Source: Nitrospirillum amazonense | GTDB taxonomy: Bacteria; Pseudomonadota; Alphaproteobacteria; Azospirillales; Azospirillaceae | Direction: 5' to 3' | DNA length: 64,000 nt | Assembly: GCF_007828035.1 (NCBI RefSeq) | Contig: NZ_VITV01000005.1 | Span: forward strand, 372,001-436,000 | Part shown: positions 30,449-37,987 of the stretch, one piece after another | How the letters are laid out: every line of letters begins with the position of its first letter | Numbering within the stretch: position 1 is the stretch's first letter | Position numbers and translations under genes: made by a program | The notes under the pieces: generated by a model | Seen by the model: only the letters and a program-made list of their open reading frames with translations | Database searches by the model: none | Told to the model about the DNA's origin: nothing

Positions 30449-32200
30449 TTAGTTGATGGTCATGGCCTGCAAAATCTCGGGATCGTTGCGGACCACCGGC
30501 TTCACCCCCAGCAGGGGTGCCGCCTGCCAGACGATGCGCTGCACCGCGGGGGCGGCGACCCAGCCGGCGGTGGCGAAGCCGAAGCTTTTCTTGGTGCCGT
30601 GCGGCTCATCCACCATGACGAACACCACATAACGCGGGTCGGTCATGGGGAAGGCGCCGGCGAAGGAGGTGCGCAGCGACTTGTGGGCATAGCCCTTGCC
30701 GCTGACCTTCTCGGCGGTGCCGGTCTTGCCGCCCACCAGATAGTCCAGCGTGTCCGCCGCCTTCAAGTCCCCCGAGCCGAAGGCGGTCTTGCCCGTGCCC
30801 TCGGTCACCACCAGGCGCATGAGCTTGCGCAGGATGGCGGAGGTCTGGGGCGAGATCACCCGGGTCTCGGGGATTTCGGCGTTGGGGTCGCGCTTCAGCA
30901 GGGTGGCCGGGCGCATGATGCCGCCGTCGACCACGGCGGCCACGGCCGAGGACATCTGGATGGGGCTGACGGAGATGCCGTGGCCGAAGGCGACGGTCAG
31001 CAGGGTGGTGGGGCGCCAGGGGTTGGGCACCAGCGGGCCGCCCACCTCGGGGATCTCCAGCGACGGGGCCTTCAGCATGCCGAAGCGGCCCATGTATTCC
31101 CGCTGCACGTCAATGCCGAACTTCTCCGCCATCTTGGCGGAGCCGATGTTGGACGACTTGCGGAAGATGTCGACCACGTCCATCCAGTAGTTCACCGGCT
31201 CATCGTCATGGATGGTGAAGCGGCCGATCTTCAGCGGGTGGCTGGTGTCGAAGGTCTCGTGCAGCTTAACCGTGCCGGTTTCCAGGGCGATGGCGGTGTT
31301 CAGGATCTTGAACACCGAGCCCATCTCATAGACGCCCAGGGTAGCGCGGTTGAACTTCGACTCGTCGTGCATCTCCCCCGGATTCTGGGGGTCGAAGTCC
31401 GGCAGGCTGACCATCGACAGGATTTCGCCGGTCTTGATGTCCATGATCAGGCCGGCGCCGCCGATGGCGTTGAAGTCCTGCATGGCCTGGGTGATTTCCT
31501 TGCGCACGATGTGCTGCAGGCGCACATCGACGGACAGGCGCAGCGGTTCCGAATTCTCGCGCAGGCGCTTGTCGAACGACTGCTCGATGCCCATCAGGCC
31601 GTTGTTGTCGATGCCGGTCAGGCCGATCAGGTGGGCGGTCAGGCTGCCCTGCGGATAGATGCGGTGTTCCTCCTGCTGGAAGAAGACGCCGGGGATGCCC
31701 AGCTTGTTGACCTCGAATTCCTGGCGGGGCGTCAGGTTGCGCTTGATCCAGACGAAGCGCTTGTCACCCTTCAGGTCCTTCAGCACCTGGCGATAGTCGA
31801 GGTCCGGCAGGGTGGCCACCAGCTTGCGGGCGGCCTCCTCCGCGTCGATCACCAGCTTGGGATCGGCGTAGGCGGACGCGGTGGCCAGCGAGGTCGCCAG
31901 CAGCACGCCGTTGCGGTCGGTGATCTCCGCCCGGGTGACGGGCAGGGGACGGGCTGTGGTGTTCTCCGCCACCGGCGGCTCCGCCTCGCGGCTGAACACC
32001 ATGGTGTCGGCCAGGCGCACGCCGATGGCGCCCAGCACCAACGCGAACAGGGCGGCCGTCACCAGAAGGCGCGACCGGCCCTGCTCCAAGGCGTGGCTGG
32101 TGGGGTTGTTCAGGCGGACCCTGCCTTCCGACCTGGGGGCCTGGATGCGCTCCATGCCCGCGATGTCGAAACCGGTCAGGGAAAAGGGCGCGTCACTCAT
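30449..32200 (-). CDS. ftsI: Division-specific transpeptidase FtsI (PBP3)
   Basis: A 583-residue class B penicillin-binding protein that cross-links septal peptidoglycan with FtsW. A short cytoplasmic N-terminus precedes one membrane anchor (R-L-L-V-T-A-A-L-F-A-L-V-L-G-A-I). The pedestal domain contains the usual R-G-x-x motif replaced by D-R-N-G-V-L-L-A. The transpeptidase domain has S-V-F-K (catalytic Ser), S-S-N and K-T-G-T in the right order. The start overlaps ftsL by 4 bp. Confidence 0.97.
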   Translation of the reverse strand: MSDAPFSLTGFDIAGMERIQAPRSEGRVRLNNPTSHALEQGRSRLLVTAALFALVLGAIGVRLADTMVFSREAEPPVAENTTARPLPVTRAEITDRNGVLLATSLATASAYADPKLVIDAEEAARKLVATLPDLDYRQVLKDLKGDKRFVWIKRNLTPRQEFEVNKLGIPGVFFQQEEHRIYPQGSLTAHLIGLTGIDNNGLMGIEQSFDKRLRENSEPLRLSVDVRLQHIVRKEITQAMQDFNAIGGAGLIMDIKTGEILSMVSLPDFDPQNPGEMHDESKFNRATLGVYEMGSVFKILNTAIALETGTVKLHETFDTSHPLKIGRFTIHDDEPVNYWMDVVDIFRKSSNIGSAKMAEKFGIDVQREYMGRFGMLKAPSLEIPEVGGPLVPNPWRPTTLLTVAFGHGISVSPIQMSSAVAAVVDGGIMRPATLLKRDPNAEIPETRVISPQTSAILRKLMRLVVTEGTGKTAFGSGDLKAADTLDYLVGGKTGTAEKVSGKGYAHKSLRTSFAGAFPMTDPRYVVFVMVDEPHGTKKSFGFATAGWVAAPAVQRIVWQAAPLLGVKPVVRNDPEILQAMTIN

Positions 32201-32886
32201 CGGGCGGCCCCCAGCTTGGCGCTCAAGGTCTGCTCCGCCATCAGGATGGGCTTGGCCTTGGGCTTGGCGGCGCTGCTGGAGGCGGAGGCGAGGGTGACCT
32301 TGCCGCCGGCCCTGTCGGCGGCGTCCAGGCTGGCCATCAGGGCGCCGATGCTGTCCACCCGCTCAGGCTGCTTCGCCGCCTTCACGGTGGGGGCCGGCTT
32401 GGTGGCGGCCTTCACCGGGGCGGATGCCTGCACGTCCGGCGCCTTCAGCGCCACGACCTGGGCCTTGGGCATGGGCGCCGGCGCGGCCTGGGCGACGGCG
32501 ACCTGCACGGCGGGGGCGGCCGGCGCCGCGCTGGCGACGTAGGTGGACTCCGGCGCCGGGACGGGCTTCGCCTGGTCCGCCGGCGCGCCGGGAACCGGGG
32601 CGGGCGCCTCCGGCTTCACCGGCACGGCGGCCAGGGCCACCATCTGCTCCGCCTTGGTGGGGCGCAGGGTGGAATGCTCGGTCGCCAGGCGCTCCAGCCG
32701 GGTGGGATCGTTCAGGTAGGCCCATTCGGCGCGCAGCACCTGGATGGACTGCTGCTCCTGCGCGATCTGCCGGTTGAGGGAGGCCAGGTGCTCCTGCTCC
32801 TCCTGCACGCGGTAGCTGGTGTGATAGAGGATGCCGCTGGCGACAGTGGCGAGGCACAGCCAGACGAGCGTGGACTTGCCTATCAT
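32197..32886 (-). CDS. ftsL: Cell division protein FtsL with long C-terminal extension
   Basis: The ATG at 32886 overlaps the rsmH stop by 4 bp and gives 229 residues. One membrane helix (residues about 5-22) is followed by a leucine-zipper-like coiled coil ([12 protein letters not shown]) and the conserved [12 protein letters not shown] motif of FtsL. FtsL forms the FtsQLB complex in the periplasm. Residues about 95-229 are an Ala/Pro/Lys-rich extension with no recognisable fold; E. coli FtsL has 121 residues in all. Position between rsmH and ftsI confirms identity. Confidence 0.93.
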   Translation of the reverse strand: MIGKSTLVWLCLATVASGILYHTSYRVQEEQEHLASLNRQIAQEQQSIQVLRAEWAYLNDPTRLERLATEHSTLRPTKAEQMVALAAVPVKPEAPAPVPGAPADQAKPVPAPESTYVASAAPAAPAVQVAVAQAAPAPMPKAQVVALKAPDVQASAPVKAATKPAPTVKAAKQPERVDSIGALMASLDAADRAGGKVTLASASSSAAKPKAKPILMAEQTLSAKLGAAR

Positions 32887-33866
32887 GCTGCTTCTCCCAT
32901 GGGCCAAGCGGGGGCGTTGGTGCGTTCGGCGGCGCGCAACCGAGCGGATCGGGCGCGCGGATTGTGGCGAAGTTCAGGTTCGCCCGGGGTGACCCCGCTG
33001 CGCCCCAGAAGACGGAAGGTGGGGGCGGGGCCGCTGTGGGCGGCCGGCATGTGGCGCGACGGCGCGCCCTCCGACCCGCTGCGCTGGCGCAGGAAGTCCT
33101 TGACCCGCCGGTCTTCCAGGGAATGAAAGGAGACGACCGCCAGACGGCCGCCGGGTGCCAGCACCCGTTCGGCCCCGGCCAGGCCACGGTCCAGCTCCCC
33201 CAGCTCGTCATTCACGTGCAGGCGCAGGGCCTGGAAGCTGCGGGTGGCGGGGTCGATGCCATCCTTCTTGGAGCGGGGAACGACGCCGCGGATGATGTCC
33301 GCCAGCTGCGCCGTGGTCTCGATTCGGGACGTGGCGCGGGCGGCCACGATGGCACGGGCCACCCGGCGGGATAGGCGTTCCTCGCCCAGGCGCCACAGGA
33401 TGTTGGCGATATCGGCTTCGGCGTAGTCGTTGACCACGTCGGCGGCGGTGGGGCCGCTCAGGCTCATGCGCATGTCCAGCGGGCCGTCGAAGCGGAAGGA
33501 GAAACCGCGCGCCGGATCGTCGATCTGGGGGGAGGAGACGCCGATGTCCAGCGCCACGCCGTCCACCGGGCCGATGCCGTGGGCGGCCAGCAGCTCGGCC
33601 ATGTCGCCGAACCGGCCCTCGATGATGCGCAGGCGGCCGGGGAAGCGGGCCAGCAGGGGCTCCGCCCGCTTGATGGCGGCGGGGTCGCGGTCGATGCCGA
33701 TGACCTGGCAATCCGCCGCTTCCAGGATGGCGCGGGTGTAGCCGCCGGCGCCGAAGGTACCGTCGACATAAACGCCGCCATCGCGCACGGCCAGGGCCGT
33801 CAGCACCTCGGCCAGCAGGACGGAGATGTGGACCTGTGGCTCAGCGGAAGTGGTCGTCTCGCTCAT
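32883..33866 (-). CDS. rsmH: 16S rRNA (cytosine-1402-N4)-methyltransferase RsmH
   Basis: A 327-residue SAM-dependent enzyme that methylates C1402 of 16S rRNA. The N-terminal H-I-S-V-L-L-A-E-V, the SAM-binding [21 protein letters not shown], and the C-terminal [10 protein letters not shown] motif are all family signatures. It starts within the mraZ stop (ATGA) and ends within the ftsL start. Confidence 0.97.
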   Translation of the reverse strand: MSETTTSAEPQVHISVLLAEVLTALAVRDGGVYVDGTFGAGGYTRAILEAADCQVIGIDRDPAAIKRAEPLLARFPGRLRIIEGRFGDMAELLAAHGIGPVDGVALDIGVSSPQIDDPARGFSFRFDGPLDMRMSLSGPTAADVVNDYAEADIANILWRLGEERLSRRVARAIVAARATSRIETTAQLADIIRGVVPRSKKDGIDPATRSFQALRLHVNDELGELDRGLAGAERVLAPGGRLAVVSFHSLEDRRVKDFLRQRSGSEGAPSRHMPAAHSGPAPTFRLLGRSGVTPGEPELRHNPRARSARLRAAERTNAPAWPMGEAA

Positions 33867-34357
33867 TGCGCACCCCCGCCATTGGACCCGGCCGCCAGGA
33901 CCGAGTTGGTGCGGGCCAGGATGGTGGACAGCGAGATGTTCTGGGCGCGGCTGCGGTCGCGGCTGGCGGCCTCATGGGCGGACAGGGCGTCGGGATCCCA
34001 AATCTGGAAGGTGTGGCGGCGGCCGACGAAGGCGGCACCTTCGGTGATACCGGCGAAGGCCAGGAAGTTCTCGGGCAGGACGATACGGCCCTCCGGATCC
34101 AGGGCCAGGCGGACGGAGCCGCCGAACACCGTGGTCTCGATCAGGTCGCGCATGTCGTCGGGCATGTTGGGGTTGTCCAGCGCCTCGGACAGGCGATCCA
34201 TATAGTCGACGCTGCAGGCATCGATGGCGTTGGCCTGCAGGGACCGGAAGACGATCAGCTCCGTCTGCCCACCAAGGACGCCACGGAAGGAAGACGGGAC
34301 TGAAACCCGACCCTTCTTGTCGACCTTGTTCACATATGTGGACAGGAACAAGCCCAT
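33863..34357 (-). CDS. mraZ: Transcriptional regulator MraZ
   Basis: A 164-residue protein with two SpoVT-AbrB-like halves, each with the D-x-x-x-R-V/I motif: [11 protein letters not shown] and [11 protein letters not shown]. MraZ is the first gene of the dcw operon and represses it by binding TGGG repeats spaced by 10 bp upstream; five such repeats lie at 34468-34511. Length is slightly above E. coli (152). The last residues are Gly/Asn-rich. Confidence 0.96.
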   Translation of the reverse strand: MGLFLSTYVNKVDKKGRVSVPSSFRGVLGGQTELIVFRSLQANAIDACSVDYMDRLSEALDNPNMPDDMRDLIETTVFGGSVRLALDPEGRIVLPENFLAFAGITEGAAFVGRRHTFQIWDPDALSAHEAASRDRSRAQNISLSTILARTNSVLAAGSNGGGAQ

Positions 34358-34467
34358 CGATCCCCGCGTCTCCAGCGCCTCCGCGCCCCACCCGATCCGG
34401 CACCAGCCCCAGTTTCAGAATGCGCCGCCCGTCCGGGTAAGACCGGATAGCCTGCGCGCCCTGTTTT

Positions 34468-34511
34468 TGGGTCCATATGGGGTAGCATGGGAACTTATGG
34501 GCGTCAATGGG
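34468..34511. promoter_or_regulatory. MraZ-type operator: five TGGG repeats with 10-bp period
   Basis: TGGG occurs at 34468, 34478, 34488, 34498 and 34508, each exactly 10 bp from the next, 111-155 bp upstream of mraZ. MraZ is known to bind tandem TGGG-type boxes separated so that the period is 10 bp, usually three or four of them. The repeats read TGGG on the plus strand, opposite to the direction of mraZ transcription. Confidence 0.65.
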
Positions 34512-34528
34512 AGGACTCGGCTCAATGC

Positions 34529-34676
34529 TTGTCCACACAGCGTTTTTCCACAGTTGTGGAAAACGTTCTTCTTGCCGGCGCCTCTAAATCGAACGGGTAG
34601 GTCCCGGGCCCATATATTCGTGGGTTTCCGCCGAATCTAATAGCCTTCGGATAGGGGGTACCTATCCTGTGGATAA
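34529..34676. promoter_or_regulatory. Cluster of DnaA-box-like sites
   Basis: TTGTCCACA at 34529, TTTTCCACA at 34544, its inverted copy TGTGGAAAA at 34555, and TGTGGATAA (the complement of the consensus TTATCCACA) at 34668. Two of them form the palindrome TTTTCCACAGTTGTGGAAAA. They lie between the MraZ-type repeats and rnpB, in the presumed dcw promoter region. DnaA control of division genes is documented in Caulobacter; binding here is inferred. Confidence 0.45.
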
Positions 34677-34856
34677 GGTGGCGCCCGCGCAGCCGTTAGT
34701 GAAACGGCGCCCAAATCTTTTGGATAAGCCACCTTGGTTATTCGGGGGCCAGTTTTAGTCCCAAGTACTCGTCGGTTCAGGGGATGGCACCAAATATGGT
34801 GAGGAAAAAGTCATAGGCCGCCATATATAGCAGCCGGGGGCCATTTTATGGTCCTT

Positions 34857-35010
34857 TCCCATGAATTCCCATGCGGCGCCCAAACGCCGCCGAAAAGCCC
34901 ATGCCGTCCCATCGGAGTGGAGTCATGGGACTTGTGGCGGACTTATGGCGCGTTTTCCCATGCGGTCCCATGCCCAAACCACTTGGCGAGTGGCATGGGT
35001 GGGAATGGGA
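34857..35010. repeat. Scattered CCCAT/ATGGG pairs with 10-bp period
   Basis: Pairs of CCCAT spaced by 10 bp occur at 34858/34868, 34898/34908 and 34957/34967, and an ATGGG pair at 34995/35005; further single copies lie between. They resemble the MraZ repeats near mraZ but are 500-650 bp upstream of it and abut the 3' end of rnpB. They could be extra MraZ sites or remnants of a repeat expansion. Confidence 0.4.
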
Positions 35011-35029
35011 AGAGGTCCCGTTTGCTGGA

Positions 35030-35470
<441 letters not shown>

Positions 35471-35519
35471 GGCGACCCTAGGCGCATCGACCGGGGGATG
35501 CAAGCGCCGATGGCGGGGA

Positions 35520-36215
35520 TCAGCGACCGGATTGAGCCAGCAGGCTATGCAGCCGCCGCACGGTCTCTGCGTCCGCCGGTTGGCCCAGCGCTTCCGGGTG
35601 CCAATGGCGCTGGAAGGCGGCCAGCGTTTCAGTGAAGGTCGCGATGGTGGGGTCATAGCCCAGGCGCGCCAGCAGTGCGGCTACCTGATCGTCACCGCCG
35701 TCCCAAACCGGCCCGTGGGCATCGGTGGCTGGCCATAGGCCGATGCCGGCGCGGGCCAAGCCCGGCCAGTCGAACAGTTCGCCCGGGTCCTGCTTGCGGG
35801 CGGGCGCCATGTCGGAATGGGCGATGACGTTGCCGGCCGGGATGGGGTGGCGGGCCAGGATGCCCTGGCACAGCCCGATGACAGCCTGCATCTGGGCTTG
35901 CGGGAAGGGGCGGTAGCCGTACTCGTGGCCCGGGTTCACGATTTCCACCCCGATGGAGCGGTTGTTGACGTCCCCGACGTCACCCCAGGCGCCCCGGCCG
36001 GCGTGCCACGCGCGGCGGCCCTCATCCACCAGGCGCCAGACCGTGCCGTCCTCCTCCACCACATAATGGGCGCTGACCTCCGCCGCTGGGTCGCACAACC
36101 GATCCAGCGCCGCCTCGGCCGACAGCATGCCGGTGTAATGCAGCACCAGGATGTCGACGGCAGTTCCTTCCGGCCGGGGGCCGTGGTTGGGGGAAGGGCG
36201 GTCACGCAGGGCCAT
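35520..36215 (-). CDS. N-acetylmuramoyl-L-alanine amidase (AmpD/AmiD type)
   Basis: A 231-residue Amidase_2 zinc enzyme that cuts the MurNAc-L-Ala bond in peptidoglycan fragments. Zinc ligands are visible: His in V-L-H-Y-T-G, His and Asp in V-I-A-H-S-D-M-A-P-A-R-K-x-D-P-G-E-L-F-D-W; N-N-R-S-I-G-V-E-I-V-N-P-G carries the catalytic Glu. There is no obvious signal peptide, which favours a cytoplasmic AmpD-like recycling role over the outer-membrane AmiD; a short peptidoglycan-binding-like C-terminus (residues about 180-231) is instead like AmiD, so the subtype is open. It lies just upstream of rnpB on the same strand. Confidence 0.88.
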   Translation of the reverse strand: MALRDRPSPNHGPRPEGTAVDILVLHYTGMLSAEAALDRLCDPAAEVSAHYVVEEDGTVWRLVDEGRRAWHAGRGAWGDVGDVNNRSIGVEIVNPGHEYGYRPFPQAQMQAVIGLCQGILARHPIPAGNVIAHSDMAPARKQDPGELFDWPGLARAGIGLWPATDAHGPVWDGGDDQVAALLARLGYDPTIATFTETLAAFQRHWHPEALGQPADAETVRRLHSLLAQSGR

Positions 36216-36221
36216 GGGTTC

Positions 36222-37094
36222 TCAGCTCGCCGTCCGGGCTGTCACCAGGCGGGGGCGGCGCAGCAGCACCACGCCCACGCCGGCGATGGTCACCAGCGTG
36301 CCCGCCGCCAGGTGCCAGGACAAGGGCTCACCCAGCAGGATGACGCCGCCGGCCACCCCGAACACCGGGACCAGCAGCATGAAGGGCATGGTCTGGTTGA
36401 CGGCGTAGCGCTGCACCAGCGGGAACCACAGAACATAGGCCAGGATGGTGGAGACCAGCGCCATGAACAGGATGGAGGCCCAGGCCGCCGGCGGCGCCGC
36501 TTGAATGGCCGCCCATTGCCCATCCTCCAGCACCGCGGACATCAGTACCAGCTGCGGCACGGCGAACAGGGCCATGTAGCCGTTCAGCGTGAACGGGTCC
36601 ATGGGCGGCATCCATTTCAGCTGGATGCTGGAAAAGGCGAAGGCGGCAGCGGCCAGCACCACCAGTCCCAGATGGGCGGGGTCGTCGGTCCCGCCGGGGT
36701 GGTAGGCGATGATGCCGACGCCGGCGATGGCCGCCGCCATGCCCGCCGCCCGGCGCCAGCCCAGCCTGTCCTTGAAGAACACCGCCGCCATCAGCGACGC
36801 GAAGGGCACCTGCAACTGGATGGCGACGGAGGCCGCGGCGGCGCTGCACCCCATCAGGCCGCTGAACACCAGGGGGAAATGCAGGCCGCCCAGCACGACG
36901 GAATAGGCCAGCAGCGGCCGTACATGGGCCCAGGGCAGCCGCCGCCAGGGCACCAGCACCAGCGCCACCAGCGCGAAGCGGATGGCCATGGCGGTGATGG
37001 GGTGGAACTGGCGCAGCGCGAATTTCGAGACGGAAAAATTGATTCCCCAGATGGCCACGACGGCCAGCGCCCGCAGGACGTCCAGCGGCCTCAC
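36222..37094 (-). CDS. EamA-family (DMT) transporter
   Basis: A 290-residue inner-membrane protein with about ten hydrophobic segments arranged as two five-helix EamA repeats (V-V-A-I-W-G-I-N-F-S-V-S-K near the start and the second repeat after residue 150). The start is GTG at 37094, overlapping the stop of the GNAT toxin gene by 4 bp. Such proteins export amino acids or other metabolites; the substrate cannot be told. Its tight coupling to a toxin-antitoxin pair is unusual. It ends 6 bp before the amidase start, so the whole group may form one transcript. Confidence 0.85.
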   Translation of the reverse strand: MRPLDVLRALAVVAIWGINFSVSKFALRQFHPITAMAIRFALVALVLVPWRRLPWAHVRPLLAYSVVLGGLHFPLVFSGLMGCSAAAASVAIQLQVPFASLMAAVFFKDRLGWRRAAGMAAAIAGVGIIAYHPGGTDDPAHLGLVVLAAAAFAFSSIQLKWMPPMDPFTLNGYMALFAVPQLVLMSAVLEDGQWAAIQAAPPAAWASILFMALVSTILAYVLWFPLVQRYAVNQTMPFMLLVPVFGVAGGVILLGEPLSWHLAAGTLVTIAGVGVVLLRRPRLVTARTAS

Positions 37095-37621
37095 GCGCCG
37101 CTCTCCTGGAACAGCGGCGCGATGTCGGCCAAGGGCCGAAACAATTTCCGGGGTGTATCAGGTAAAGCGAGAAAACTCATGCGTTCGTAAAAACGGTGGG
37201 CGTTGTCGTCATAAGCGTCCACGATCACGGCAAACGACGCGATTTCGCTGCGCAAACAACGGCGCAACGCATCCGCCAGCAGATATCCACCATATCCGCG
37301 GCCATGAAAACGCCTATCCACCGCCAGTCGGCCCAGCAGCGTGGCCGGCACCACCGGATAGCGTGGCAGTTTGCGAGCCGTCTCCGGCGGCAGATCCGCC
37401 AAGTGCACAGACGTGGCGGACAAAGTGTAATAGCCGGCGACTGTCCCGTCTGGCAGAAGGAGAACAAATGGCGCCGCAATGTTCTTGCGGGCGTCCTGTC
37501 CTATTTGCGTTTGGAAATAGCGGTCAAGCGCATCTACACCGCTGGCAAAGTGGCGTCGGTCATGCTGTGGGCCGAGCACGTCGACCCGCAGGGAACGCAG
37601 GAGAGGATCGGAAGCCGTCAT
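37091..37621 (-). CDS. GNAT acetyltransferase toxin (TacT family)
   Basis: A 176-residue GNAT protein. The acetyl-CoA loop R-R-F-H-G-R-G-Y-G-G-Y-L-L is complete, and the R-x-F-x-S/C-G-V-x-x-L-D-R-Y-F start is typical of TacT-like toxins, which acetylate aminoacyl-tRNA and stop translation. The C-terminal F-Y-E-R-M-S-F motif is also present. It follows a DUF1778 antitoxin by 8 bp, the standard order. Base composition is lower in GC than in the flanking genes, which suggests acquisition by transfer. Confidence 0.88.
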   Translation of the reverse strand: MTASDPLLRSLRVDVLGPQHDRRHFASGVDALDRYFQTQIGQDARKNIAAPFVLLLPDGTVAGYYTLSATSVHLADLPPETARKLPRYPVVPATLLGRLAVDRRFHGRGYGGYLLADALRRCLRSEIASFAVIVDAYDDNAHRFYERMSFLALPDTPRKLFRPLADIAPLFQESGA

Positions 37622-37629
37622 TCCGACCG

Positions 37630-37944
37630 TCAGGCGCCGGTAGCGTCGCGATACCGGCGAATTGTGTCGCGCAGCCGGTCATTCACAGGCTGCGGCTTGC
37701 TCAGCGCCTCAACGAAAGCCCGGCTGTCCTGCAGCGACAGTTCCAGGCGCAGGTGCTCATCGATCGCGCGTCGGGCCGCGTCTTGCACGCTGGTTAGGAC
37801 GAAGTCAGTGATCGACCGACCTTGGAGTGCCGCCGCGCGCTCAATCATATCCTTCTGCTCGGCGGTGACGCGCGCTTCCAGCCGTTCGCTGCGGGCACGG
37901 CGCCGAGGGGTATCTGTCGCGGGATGAGCCATCATATTCTCCAT
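37630..37944 (-). CDS. DUF1778 ribbon-helix-helix antitoxin (TacA family)
   Basis: The start at 37944 gives 104 residues (an ATG at 37935 is also possible). The N-terminal half has the RHH pattern R-S-E-R-L-E-A-R-V-T-A-E-Q-K-D-M-I-E-R-A-A-A-L-Q-G-R-S-I-T-D-F-V, typical of DUF1778. The C-terminal part (L-S-L-Q-D-S-R-A-F-V-E-A-L) is the toxin-neutralising helix region. The 13-bp palindrome CGGCCAATGGCCG at 37957-37969, 13 bp before the start, is a plausible autoregulatory operator. Confidence 0.88.
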   Translation of the reverse strand: MENMMAHPATDTPRRRARSERLEARVTAEQKDMIERAAALQGRSITDFVLTSVQDAARRAIDEHLRLELSLQDSRAFVEALSKPQPVNDRLRDTIRRYRDATGA

Positions 37945-37956
37945 TCCCGCATTGTA

Positions 37957-37969
37957 CGGCCAATGGCCG
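37957..37969. promoter_or_regulatory. Putative TacA operator
   Basis: Perfect palindrome CGGCCA-A-TGGCCG directly upstream of the antitoxin start. RHH antitoxins usually repress their own operon through such repeats; binding is inferred. Confidence 0.4.
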
Positions 37970-37987
37970 GGCATGCAAGGAAGAACC

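Noticed and set aside
13787..32542. Many long plus-strand frames across the dcw cluster
   Set aside because: All lie antisense to well-recognised mur and fts genes and show Gln/His/Gly/Ala-biased translations typical of shadow frames.
34529..34676. Chromosome origin at the DnaA-box cluster
   Set aside because: Only four sites, no AT-rich unwinding region and no hemE, parAB or dnaA neighbours; regulatory binding is more likely.
34468..35010. CRISPR-like regular repeats
   Set aside because: Repeat units are only 4-5 bp with a 10-bp period and no unique spacers of 30-40 bp; they fit MraZ boxes and no cas genes are present.
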